Origin: JAMXLO01 sp963850535
GTDB lineage: Bacteria > Pseudomonadota > Alphaproteobacteria > Acetobacterales > Acetobacteraceae
DNA: 64,000 nucleotides
Direction: 5' to 3'
Assembly: GCA_963850535.1 (NCBI GenBank)
Contig: CAWKMC010000020.1
Coordinates: 186,001-250,000, forward strand
The first letter of the stretch is position 1; each line of letters begins with the position of its first letter. A model generated the notes under the pieces. That model was given only the letters and a program-made list of their open reading frames with translations. It searched no databases and had not been told where the DNA came from. Both the position numbers and the translations under genes were made by a program. Positions 8,759 to 16,392 of this stretch are shown here, piece after piece.

Positions 8759-10492
8759 CTACGCTGCTTCCACCAACCGCCGCGCCTGCTCCATCGCCGC
8801 AACGAAGCGATTCTGGCCCCGCATAAATTCGACCTTCGCGCAGCGGCGCTGGTGCTCATCGGTGAACTCCGGGAATTCCGCCGCCACGGCCAGCGTGGGC
8901 AATCGCGGCACCGTGTAGGCCGGATCATGACGGAACCGCGGTTCGCTTGTGTAGTTCACCGGAACCAGCACGCGCGATAGTTCCATCAGCACCGCATTGC
9001 GCCGCGCTACAGGTGCAGCAGCAAGCTTGCCAAGCGACGCCTTCAGCGCCTCAGTCGCACGGCGCGCCGGCGTCAGGTCCGCCAGACCTTTCGAAGCTTT
9101 CTCATATTCGGCGATTGTGCCCAGGAATTCATCGCACGTCGCCGCCCAATCGAACGGCAGCACCTCGGCATTGGCGATACGCAGCGCCGAGAGCAGGTAG
9201 ATCTTCATGTCTTTCAGCAGGATGTCGCGGTCGGCAATCTCCAGCGTGTCGTTCTCGGTATGCCAGGCGATGTTGCCGCCGCAGCCGGATACGTCGTAGT
9301 AGCCCTTCTCCTCGCGCAACGCGTTCGGCATGGTCGAGCTCAGCATGAAGAAACTCGGCAACCCGATATTGTTGAAGCTGTAGTCGCCGGCCTGCGGCGG
9401 CCGGTGCGTTGCGATCACCGCATCGGGCACGATGTCGCGGATCGCGCCAGATGCCACTCCTGCGCATTCGGAGAAGCTGCGCGTGTCGTGATAGCTGGTG
9501 GCCCAGCGGCAACCAGGACTGTCGCAGTTGATCTGCGCAAGGCAGTTGCGATCCAGATCGAGCGCAAAGGCATCGGTGAACCACGTCGATCCGGCATAGC
9601 GCCCGGTGGAATGTCCCGGCCACCACGCAAGCTTCACTGATCGACGCAGCCGGTCGCGGTGCGTCCACAGCACACGCGCCATTTCCAGCAGTGTCGCGTC
9701 GCCGGTCGCGTTGTCACCTACGCCGACATCCCACGAATCATAGTGCCCGTGCACCAGCACATACTTGTCCGGCTCTTGAGCGCCCGGCACGGTCACCACC
9801 GGCACCTTCTGCATGAACCAGCCCTCAAGCATCTCGGTGCGGATGGTCGCGTCGCCGCCGTCGCGCGCGAGCGAAAGCAGTTTCTGTCCGTCCTGATTGT
9901 TCACCGCGACGACCGGAATGCGCGGCTTGCGCACAGAATCCTGCAAATCGGGACTGCCCCAGATCGTCGTGCACGTGCCCCAGTGAATGTCCACGCCAGG
10001 GTTGACCGCGATCAGTCCGGCGCCGCCCCATTCCTCGATCAGGCTGGCGAGCGCGGGATTGCCGAACCCCAGCATCACCACGATGTTGCCGCCGACCAGG
10101 CGCCTCACCTCCTCGATCGAGCTGATGCTGCCACCGAACAGCGTCTTGATGTCGCGATTATAGCTGCGCAGCGCGCGCGGATTGGCCTGCAGCGCTACCA
10201 GCCTGCCTCGACGTCCTTCCGGCACCGGCAGCGAAGAGGATGGCGGCTTGGCGCGATAGGTCGTGTTGCCAACGGTGACCGAGGCGGACAGCGGAATCGA
10301 CAGACATATCTCGGGTTCGTGCACATCGACCGGAACCCCGGCATCCCGCAGCTTCGTCACGATCACATCGGCGCCACGGTTCACATCCTCTGGCCGCCAT
10401 CGCGGCATCCGCGAAAAAGTCTCGACGAGGCTCCAGGGCAACGTCAGGCTGACTTCATCGATGAAGCGGCGCTCGCCGTCGCTGATTGGCAT
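8759..10492 (-). CDS. M28-family peptidase with PA-like insert
   Basis: A 577-residue protein. ATG 10492 is chosen because GGGGAGG precedes it; upstream in-frame sequence is Arg-rich and not protein-like. The N-terminal half includes a PA-like region (about 120-240). The zinc-peptidase core follows: HGHYDSW and GDNATGDATLLEMA supply His and bridging Asp, INCDSPG a further Asp and AWHTENDTLE the last His. The segment that normally holds the catalytic Glu pair reads WWPGHSTGRYAGS, so the usual Glu-Glu is replaced by His-Ser. No signal peptide is seen. It is divergent from a peptide ABC importer across 70 bases, suggesting joint use of imported peptides. Alternatives within M28 include carboxypeptidase or aminoacylase-like activities. 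Confidence 0.75.
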   Translation of the reverse strand: MPISDGERRFIDEVSLTLPWSLVETFSRMPRWRPEDVNRGADVIVTKLRDAGVPVDVHEPEICLSIPLSASVTVGNTTYRAKPPSSSLPVPEGRRGRLVALQANPRALRSYNRDIKTLFGGSISSIEEVRRLVGGNIVVMLGFGNPALASLIEEWGGAGLIAVNPGVDIHWGTCTTIWGSPDLQDSVRKPRIPVVAVNNQDGQKLLSLARDGGDATIRTEMLEGWFMQKVPVVTVPGAQEPDKYVLVHGHYDSWDVGVGDNATGDATLLEMARVLWTHRDRLRRSVKLAWWPGHSTGRYAGSTWFTDAFALDLDRNCLAQINCDSPGCRWATSYHDTRSFSECAGVASGAIRDIVPDAVIATHRPPQAGDYSFNNIGLPSFFMLSSTMPNALREEKGYYDVSGCGGNIAWHTENDTLEIADRDILLKDMKIYLLSALRIANAEVLPFDWAATCDEFLGTIAEYEKASKGLADLTPARRATEALKASLGKLAAAPVARRNAVLMELSRVLVPVNYTSEPRFRHDPAYTVPRLPTLAVAAEFPEFTDEHQRRCAKVEFMRGQNRFVAAMEQARRLVEAA

Positions 10493-10563
10493 GGGACCTC
10501 CCCTTGAACCGTATCGCAGACGCGGTTTGAATGCGGCGAGCATAAGACACAATGGAGCTAGAT

Positions 10564-12225
10564 ATGAAGCGGCTGGTCCTGTGCGCCGTCCTCGCAGCAC
10601 TGCCGAGTGCGCTGTCGGCCCAGGAAGCCGGTGACGCGATCCGTCCGCTAACGCTCTTAACACAACCGCAAGCTGCTGCCCCGCAGGAATTTCAGGCAGC
10701 ACAGATCATTGCAGATGCCTGGCGCAAGCTGGGGCTGACGGTCACCGTGCGGCCACTGCCAGGTCAGCAGTTCAACCAGGTAATCTGGTATGAGCGCCAG
10801 CGCTGGGACACGACGACATGGCAGATGGTCGGGCGGCCCGAGCGCAGCGATCCTGACGAACTGACCTACAACCTCTTCGTCTCCGCCAATGCTGCCAACG
10901 GCTATGACTTCGTAGGCTATCGGAATCCCGAATACGATCGGCTCGCGCAGGCACAGCGCGAGGAGCTTGACCTGGAAAAGCGCAAGGCACTCATCATGCA
11001 GGCGCAGGAGCTGATCAATCATGACCAGCCTTACGGGTTCGAAGTGCATCCCTACAACGTTGTTGCCTACAACAAGACGGTATGGGACCCGAAGAGCCTG
11101 ATCTCGCAAGCTGGTATCGGTATCCGCAATACGTGGACGTGGATCAACATCAAGCCGCTCGGCGCGCAACACGACGTCGTACTGAACTCGGTGGCGCCGC
11201 CCACGAACCTCAACCCGTTCAACATCCCGGGCGGCCAAGGCTCGTGGGCAACGGAGATCGTCTGGGACCGGCTGATGCGGGTCGGCCCGGATGGACTGGC
11301 GCAGCCGTGGGCGGCCGAGAAGGTCGAGCGTCCCGATGCGACCACCGTCAACATCACGTTGCGCAAGGGCATGACCTGGAGCGACGGTCAGCCGGTCACC
11401 ATTGACGATGCGGTGTTCAGCCTTCAGGCACCGGGCTATGCCGACAAGGCGCCCATGTACAAGCCATTCGTGCAGAATATCGCCAACGTCGAAGCAACCG
11501 GTCCAGATACTCTGACGATCAAATTGAAGCGTCCCGATGCAGCATTCCTGGTCAGCTCACTGTCCAAGTTGAACCTGGCGGCGAAGCACATCTGGCAGCC
11601 GATCTTCGATGATCTGAAGGATAAGCCGCAGACCGCCGAAAGCATCATGGAGCAGCATCCGGTGAGCTCCGGTCCGTTCCGCATTGCGCGCGCCAGCCTC
11701 AACCAGGAGATCGTGCTGGAGGCCAACCCGGACCATTGGTCGCATCCGAAGATCCATCGCTGGATCATGCGCATCATGCCGAATGTCGAGGCATCGGTCG
11801 GCGCATTGAAGAGTGGTGAGATCAACTTCCTGTCGGACTACACGGGCGACCCAGAGCTGTTGAAGGATGTGGCGAAATCAAATCCCAACATCGAAGTGTC
11901 GGAAGCACTCGACCTTGGCTTCAAGTTCATCGCGTACAATGAACGTCGGCCGCCGTTCGACAATCTGGCATTCCGTCAGGCGCTATCTGCGGTGATCGAC
12001 CGCAAGCTGCTGGCCGAAGACGCCTGGGGCAGCGCGGCGGAACCGTCCAATTCATGGATCTCGCCGGCACTCGCAGTATGGCATGACAAGGGGATCGTTG
12101 ATCGCGTGCCAGGCGGCGACGTGGCTGCAGCGCAGAAGATCCTGCAGGACGCGGGTTTCATGGTGGTCGGCGGCGCGCTGCACTATCCGAAGGGGCAAAA
12201 GGAAACCACCACGGCGTATCAGTGA
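10564..12225 (+). CDS. peptide-type ABC transporter substrate-binding protein (family 5), apparently circularly permuted
   Basis: A 553-residue exported protein. ATG 10564 is chosen over ATG 10552 because GGAG sits at the right distance and the signal peptide (MKRLVLCAVLAALPSALSAQ) begins there. Residues about 30-195 match what is normally the C-terminal part of a family 5 binding protein (IIADAWRKLGL; NPEYDRLAQAQREELDLEKR; LINHDQPYGFEVHPY). Residues from about 203 on match the normal N-terminal and middle parts (SVAPPTNLNPFNI; LRKGMTWSDGQPVTIDDAVF; SSGPFRIA; FRQALSAVIDRKLL). The chain stops at DAGFMVVGGALHYPKGQ, just where a normal protein would continue into the part found here at the front. 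It is first in a five-gene importer operon; it captures oligopeptides or similar ligands in the periplasm. Confidence 0.85.
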   Translation: MKRLVLCAVLAALPSALSAQEAGDAIRPLTLLTQPQAAAPQEFQAAQIIADAWRKLGLTVTVRPLPGQQFNQVIWYERQRWDTTTWQMVGRPERSDPDELTYNLFVSANAANGYDFVGYRNPEYDRLAQAQREELDLEKRKALIMQAQELINHDQPYGFEVHPYNVVAYNKTVWDPKSLISQAGIGIRNTWTWINIKPLGAQHDVVLNSVAPPTNLNPFNIPGGQGSWATEIVWDRLMRVGPDGLAQPWAAEKVERPDATTVNITLRKGMTWSDGQPVTIDDAVFSLQAPGYADKAPMYKPFVQNIANVEATGPDTLTIKLKRPDAAFLVSSLSKLNLAAKHIWQPIFDDLKDKPQTAESIMEQHPVSSGPFRIARASLNQEIVLEANPDHWSHPKIHRWIMRIMPNVEASVGALKSGEINFLSDYTGDPELLKDVAKSNPNIEVSEALDLGFKFIAYNERRPPFDNLAFRQALSAVIDRKLLAEDAWGSAAEPSNSWISPALAVWHDKGIVDRVPGGDVAAAQKILQDAGFMVVGGALHYPKGQKETTTAYQ

Positions 12226-12252
12226 GAGTGATAGGGCGCCGATGCAAGTCGT

Positions 12253-12352
12253 CCCCCCTCCCCTCGCGGGAGGGGGATAGGGGGAGGGGCCCAACGAACA
12301 ATTGTAGCGCTCTGCCCCCTTCCCCCAACCCCCTCCCGCAAGGGGAGGGCGG
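12253..12352 (+). repeat. GC-rich palindromic repeat (REP-like), copy 1
   Basis: About 100 bases made of two facing hairpins, CCCCTCCCCTCGCGGGAGGG and CCCCTCCCGCAAGGGGAGGG, around a short A/T-richer centre. A second copy of the same design lies at 29536-29630. It separates the binding-protein gene from the permease gene but is open in the permease frame from the coupled GTG 12222. Confidence 0.75.
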
Positions 12353-12360
12353 AGTTTCTT

Positions 12361-12384
12361 GCTCTTGCTCTTGCTCTTGCTCTG
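12361..12384 (+). repeat. hexanucleotide tandem repeat (GCTCTT)
   Basis: Three perfect GCTCTT units and a fourth, GCTCTG, lie between the REP-like repeat and the likely start of the permease. In the permease frame they would encode alternating Ser-Cys. Confidence 0.7.
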
Positions 12385-12398
12385 CTCTCCCACCACAC

Positions 12399-13379
12399 GT
12401 GACTCGTCTGGTCGTCGAGCGCCTGGGTCATCTCCTACTGGTGCTGTGGGTTGTTGCCACGCTGACGTTCCTGCTGTTCCGCCTAATGCCCGGTGATCCA
12501 ACGCTGAATTTCCTGTCCCCCACATTCAGCGACGAAACGCGTGCGGCGCTGCTGCAAAGCTTCGGGCTGGATAAGCCGCTATGGCAGCAATACCTGATCT
12601 ATCTCGGCCAGCTGCTGCGCGGCGACTTCGGCCAGTCGTTCCTGCAGAACGAGCCGGCATCGCGCATCCTGTGGGCAGCGCTGCCTAACACCGTGATCCT
12701 GACATTGGTGTCGCTCTGTCTCGCCTATGCGCTCGGTATCATCGCCGGTGCGTTCCTTGCCTTCCGCCGCGGCAGCATCGTCGAAGCAGTCGCAATACCC
12801 ACTGCGCTCGCCACTCGCGCCGCACCCGACTTCTGGCTTGGCATGCTGGTTCTCGCGCTGTTCGCCTTCCAGCTGGGCTGGTTCCCGACCGGCGGCGCCG
12901 TCAGCCCAGGTGCCAGCATGGGATCGCTCGGACAACGCCTGCTGTCGGGGGACTTCTGGTGGCATCTCTGCCTGCCTGCACTGACCCTGACATTGTTCCT
13001 GCAAGGCCTGCCGCTCTTGCTGATGCGCGCGACCATGCTGGACGTGATGAACGATGAGTTCGTCGTCATGGCGCGAATGAAGGGCCTGTCGCGTTGGTCG
13101 ATCGTGATGCGCCACGCGGCGCGCAATGCGTTGTTGCCGGTGGTCACCGCCTTCGCGCTCGGTCTAGGCGCCAGCATCGGCAGCAACGTTGTAATCGAGA
13201 CCGTGTTCGCCTGGCCCGGCATCGGCCGCGTGCTGGTGCAGGCGGTGCAGGGCGCCGACTACCCGGTGGCGCAGGGCGCGTTCATCATGATCGCCTTCGT
13301 GCTGGTGTTGATGAACACGGTCGCCGATCTGACTTATGCGCTGCTCGATCCAAGGGTCTCGGTCGGTGCGCGCCGCTAG
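12399..13379 (+). CDS. peptide ABC transporter permease, DppB type
   Basis: A 326-residue inner-membrane protein. GTG 12399 begins the conserved family N-terminus (TRLVVERLGHLLLVLWVVAT, first helix). The frame is also open back to GTG 12222, which overlaps the stop of the binding-protein gene; translation from there would add 59 residues encoded by a REP-like repeat. Family features: first helix followed by a periplasmic segment with RLMPGDPTL, and the ATPase-contact loop (DEFVVMARMKGLSRWSIVMR followed by HAARNALLPV). It pairs with the next permease to form the channel of a peptide or related importer. Confidence 0.88.
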   Translation: MTRLVVERLGHLLLVLWVVATLTFLLFRLMPGDPTLNFLSPTFSDETRAALLQSFGLDKPLWQQYLIYLGQLLRGDFGQSFLQNEPASRILWAALPNTVILTLVSLCLAYALGIIAGAFLAFRRGSIVEAVAIPTALATRAAPDFWLGMLVLALFAFQLGWFPTGGAVSPGASMGSLGQRLLSGDFWWHLCLPALTLTLFLQGLPLLLMRATMLDVMNDEFVVMARMKGLSRWSIVMRHAARNALLPVVTAFALGLGASIGSNVVIETVFAWPGIGRVLVQAVQGADYPVAQGAFIMIAFVLVLMNTVADLTYALLDPRVSVGARR

Positions 13380-14226
13380 CGCCGTCATAAGACATTTGCG
13401 CGATGAGCCCTTCGCCGCGGTGGGAGGCGCGATCTATGTCGTCATCCTGCTCATGGCGCTGTTCGCATCACAGCTCGCGCCCTACGACCCCCGCGCCATC
13501 CTGCGCGAGGGTCGACGCATCGCGCGCTATCTGCCGATATCAAGCAATCACTGGCTTGGCACCACAGCCGGTGGCCATGACGTGCTGAGCCAGCTCATTT
13601 TCGGCTCGCGTTCAGCGTTGGAGGTCGGATTGACCGCTGCTCTCGCTGTGGTGGCGATCGGCACGCTGCTCGGCTTGCTGGCGGGCTATCTCGGCGGCTG
13701 GGTGGACAAGCTGGTGACCCGCATTGCCGACATCGCGCTTGGGCTGCCGTTCCTGCCGTTCATGCTGGTGCTTGCGGCACTCACCGCGCCTGGCAAACGG
13801 GTGGTGATTGCGACCGTCGCGTTGCTGCTGTGGCCCAACACCGCGCGGGTAATTCGGTCACAGGTCCTGTCGCTGCGTGAGCGCGCCTGGGTCGAAGCGG
13901 CGCGTGTCACCGGCTGCTCCACCGGACGCATCATGTTCGTGCACGTCCTTCCGCAGGTGCTGCCACTGGCCGCGCTATACGGCTCGGTCGCCATCGGCTG
14001 GGCAATCCTGGCCGAGGCTGCGGCAAGTTTTCTTGGTTTTGGTGATCCCGACGGTCTCAGCTGGGGGGTCATGCTGCAGGATGCCTATGCCAACCAGGCG
14101 CTGGGGCGTGGCGCCTGGAACTGGTTCACCCCGCCAGGTGTGGCGATCGTGCTGATGGTGCTGGCAGGCTTCCTGATCTCGCGCGGCTCGGAGAAGTTGC
14201 TGTTTCCGAAGCTGGCGGACCAGTGA
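13366..14226 (+). CDS. peptide ABC transporter permease, DppC type
   Basis: A 286-residue inner-membrane protein. GTG 13366 overlaps the end of the preceding permease by 14 bases, as expected for a coupled operon. The DppC-type N-terminal segment has one helix (IYVVILLMALFASQLAPYDP), then HWLGTTAGGHDVLSQLIFGS, a hallmark of this subfamily. The cytoplasmic coupling loop is RERAWVEAARVTGCSTGRIM, and GFGDPDGLSWG lies near the end. It is the partner of the DppB-type subunit in the same operon. Confidence 0.9.
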   Translation: MRAASAVIRHLRDEPFAAVGGAIYVVILLMALFASQLAPYDPRAILREGRRIARYLPISSNHWLGTTAGGHDVLSQLIFGSRSALEVGLTAALAVVAIGTLLGLLAGYLGGWVDKLVTRIADIALGLPFLPFMLVLAALTAPGKRVVIATVALLLWPNTARVIRSQVLSLRERAWVEAARVTGCSTGRIMFVHVLPQVLPLAALYGSVAIGWAILAEAAASFLGFGDPDGLSWGVMLQDAYANQALGRGAWNWFTPPGVAIVLMVLAGFLISRGSEKLLFPKLADQ

Positions 14227-15233
14227 GCGCGCCGCTGCTCTCGATTCGCGATCTTCAGGTGCACTACGCGACTGCGGGCGGTTTGGTGCGCGCGGTGGAT
14301 GGGGTCGATCTCGACGTGCCCACCGGCAGCATCGTGGGTCTCGTCGGTGAGAGCGGCTGCGGCAAGTCCACGCTGGCCCGCGCGCTGATGGGAGTGCTGG
14401 CCGGCACTGGTCGCATCGCCGGTGGCAGCATTGTGTTCGAGGGGCAAGAGCTTACCAGCCTATCCAACCGCGAACGCCGCGCGCTGCGCTGGCGGCGCAT
14501 GTCGTTCGTGCCGCAGACCGCGATGAATGCGCTCGATCCGGTGCAGCGTCTGGGGGCGCAGATGCGTGAGGTGCTGTGCGAGCGCGGCGGCCTGTCGCGC
14601 ACTGCCGCGTGGACACGGTCCGCGGCGTTGATGCGGTTGGTCGGCCTCGATCCGCGGCGGCTTGCCGACTATCCGCATCAGTTCAGTGGCGGCATGCGAC
14701 AACGCGCGTCGATAGCTCTGGCACTTGCACTGGATCCAGCGTTGATAATCGCGGACGAGCCGGTGACCGCGCTTGATGTGATCGTGCAGCGACAGGTGCT
14801 GGACGAGCTGCGCGCCCTGCAGCAGCGGCTGAACGTGGCGATTATCCTGGTGACCCACGATATGGCCGTTGTTGCCTATACCTGCGACCGCGCGGCGGTG
14901 ATGTATGCCGGCAAGGTGGTTGAGTCGGGGCCGACAGCGGCGGTGTTGGAGGCGCCTTATCATCCTTACACGATGGGGCTGACGCACGCTTTCCCGGACA
15001 TGCACGCAAGCACCGTGTCGCTCGTGCCGATCGAGGGTGCGCCGCCCTCGCTGCTGGATCCTCCATCTGGTTGCCGTTTTGCCGAGCGCTGTCCGTTCGC
15101 CGAGACGCGTTGTCGCAATGAGCAACCGCCACTCGTCCCCGTCGCGACCGATCACCTGACCGCGTGTTGGCGCAGCGATCAGGCTGCCGCGCTGCGGCTG
15201 GCCGCGGCACAGCCGACGACCTGGGCGGCATGA
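14223..15233 (+). CDS. peptide ABC transporter ATPase, DppD type
   Basis: A 336-residue protein that starts at GTG 14223, overlapping the previous stop (GTGA). Walker A is GESGCGKST, the signature is FSGGMRQRASIA and Walker B is ALIIADEPVTALD, with an H-loop His in LVTHDM. The C-terminal extension has the Cys-rich motif of oligopeptide ATPases (GCRFAERCPFAETRC), which in this family can bind an iron-sulfur cluster. It drives import with the following DppF-type ATPase. Confidence 0.92.
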   Translation: MSAPLLSIRDLQVHYATAGGLVRAVDGVDLDVPTGSIVGLVGESGCGKSTLARALMGVLAGTGRIAGGSIVFEGQELTSLSNRERRALRWRRMSFVPQTAMNALDPVQRLGAQMREVLCERGGLSRTAAWTRSAALMRLVGLDPRRLADYPHQFSGGMRQRASIALALALDPALIIADEPVTALDVIVQRQVLDELRALQQRLNVAIILVTHDMAVVAYTCDRAAVMYAGKVVESGPTAAVLEAPYHPYTMGLTHAFPDMHASTVSLVPIEGAPPSLLDPPSGCRFAERCPFAETRCRNEQPPLVPVATDHLTACWRSDQAAALRLAAAQPTTWAA

Positions 15234-16195
15234 GCGGACGCGGCATCCCGGTCATCGAAGCAGAAGGGCTGACCAAAACATTTCACCTACATCATCACGC
15301 AGTGCGGGCGGTACAAGGCGTCAGCCTGGCTGTCGGTGCCGGCGAGGCTCTCGGCATCGTCGGCGAGTCGGGTTGCGGCAAGACCACCACCGCGCGGCTG
15401 CTGCTGCGGCTGGAAGAGCCCAGTGGCGGTACGGTGCGTTTTCTTGGCGATGATATCACTGGACGACGCGGCCATGCCCTGCTGCCGTTCCGCGCGCGGG
15501 CACAGCTCGTGTTTCAGAACCCATTCGATGCGCTGAACCCGCGCTTCACCGTTCGTCGTGCACTCACCGAGCCGCTGCGGAATTTCGGCATCCCACGCAC
15601 CGAGCACACCGAGCGCATCGACGCCGTGATGCAGCGTGTCCGCCTGCTTCCGGCGAAGGCGTGGCTGGACCGACACCCGCACGAATTGTCGGGCGGACAA
15701 TTGCAGCGCGTGGTCCTGGCGCGCGCGCTGCTGCCACACCCGCGGCTGATCGTGGCGGACGAGCCGGTGTCGATGCTGGACGTTTCCGTGCGCGCCGGGA
15801 TCCTCAATCTGCTGCGCGCAGCCCGCGACGAGCTCGGACTGGCGGCGATCTACATCAGCCATGACCTGGCGCTGATACGCTATGTCTGCGAGCGCACGCT
15901 GGTCATGTATCTCGGGCGTGTCGTGGAGGAGGGGGCGACCGCAGAACTGATCTCCAAGCCACTGCATCCGTATACACGTGCGCTGGTCGCCGCGGTGCCG
16001 GTGCCGCGGACGCAGCAGGATCGCGGCCCGCTGCCCATCCGCGGGAGTTTGGGTGATGCACCGGACGACGCTGTGGGCTGTGCCTTTCGCGCACGCTGTC
16101 CGCATGCATTTGAACGATGCGCTCTTGAGACCCCAGCTTTGCGCCAAGTCGCTGCCAACCGTCTGGTCGCCTGCCACTTGCAGGATGCGACATAA
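15230..16195 (+). CDS. peptide ABC transporter ATPase, DppF type
   Basis: A 321-residue protein that starts at ATG 15230, overlapping the previous stop (ATGA). Walker A is GESGCGKTT, Q-loop VFQNPFDALNPRF, signature LSGGQLQRVVLA, Walker B LIVADEPVSMLD and H-loop YISHDLALI. The C-terminal Cys motif is GCAFRARCPHAFERC. It is the last gene of the importer; the next gene is 200 bases away with its own ribosome site. Confidence 0.92.
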   Translation: MSGRGIPVIEAEGLTKTFHLHHHAVRAVQGVSLAVGAGEALGIVGESGCGKTTTARLLLRLEEPSGGTVRFLGDDITGRRGHALLPFRARAQLVFQNPFDALNPRFTVRRALTEPLRNFGIPRTEHTERIDAVMQRVRLLPAKAWLDRHPHELSGGQLQRVVLARALLPHPRLIVADEPVSMLDVSVRAGILNLLRAARDELGLAAIYISHDLALIRYVCERTLVMYLGRVVEEGATAELISKPLHPYTRALVAAVPVPRTQQDRGPLPIRGSLGDAPDDAVGCAFRARCPHAFERCALETPALRQVAANRLVACHLQDAT

Positions 16196-16392
16196 CCTTT
16201 GAAAGGCCGCGGCCGGTAGCGTCGCGCCTTGTACGGCAGTCTCGCCTCCCTTCGCGGTTCTGTGAGCAGGATCATAGCCGCGTTGGGACGCAAATCTCTA
16301 ACTCAGTATCGCAGGAAAGCATCCGAGCATGGGCGATGAGAGCCTATGTGCCGGGCTTCTTACCTGACAGCAATACAGAGGGAGACTTCACA

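Noticed and set aside
9659..10507. Long plus-strand frame opposite the M28 peptidase gene
   Set aside because: It is the shadow of a conserved gene, has no family motif and has no ribosome site.
12222..12398. REP-like block considered as a CRISPR or Rho-independent terminator
   Set aside because: There are only two facing hairpins, no regular spacers and no T run; a second copy elsewhere fits an interspersed palindromic repeat.
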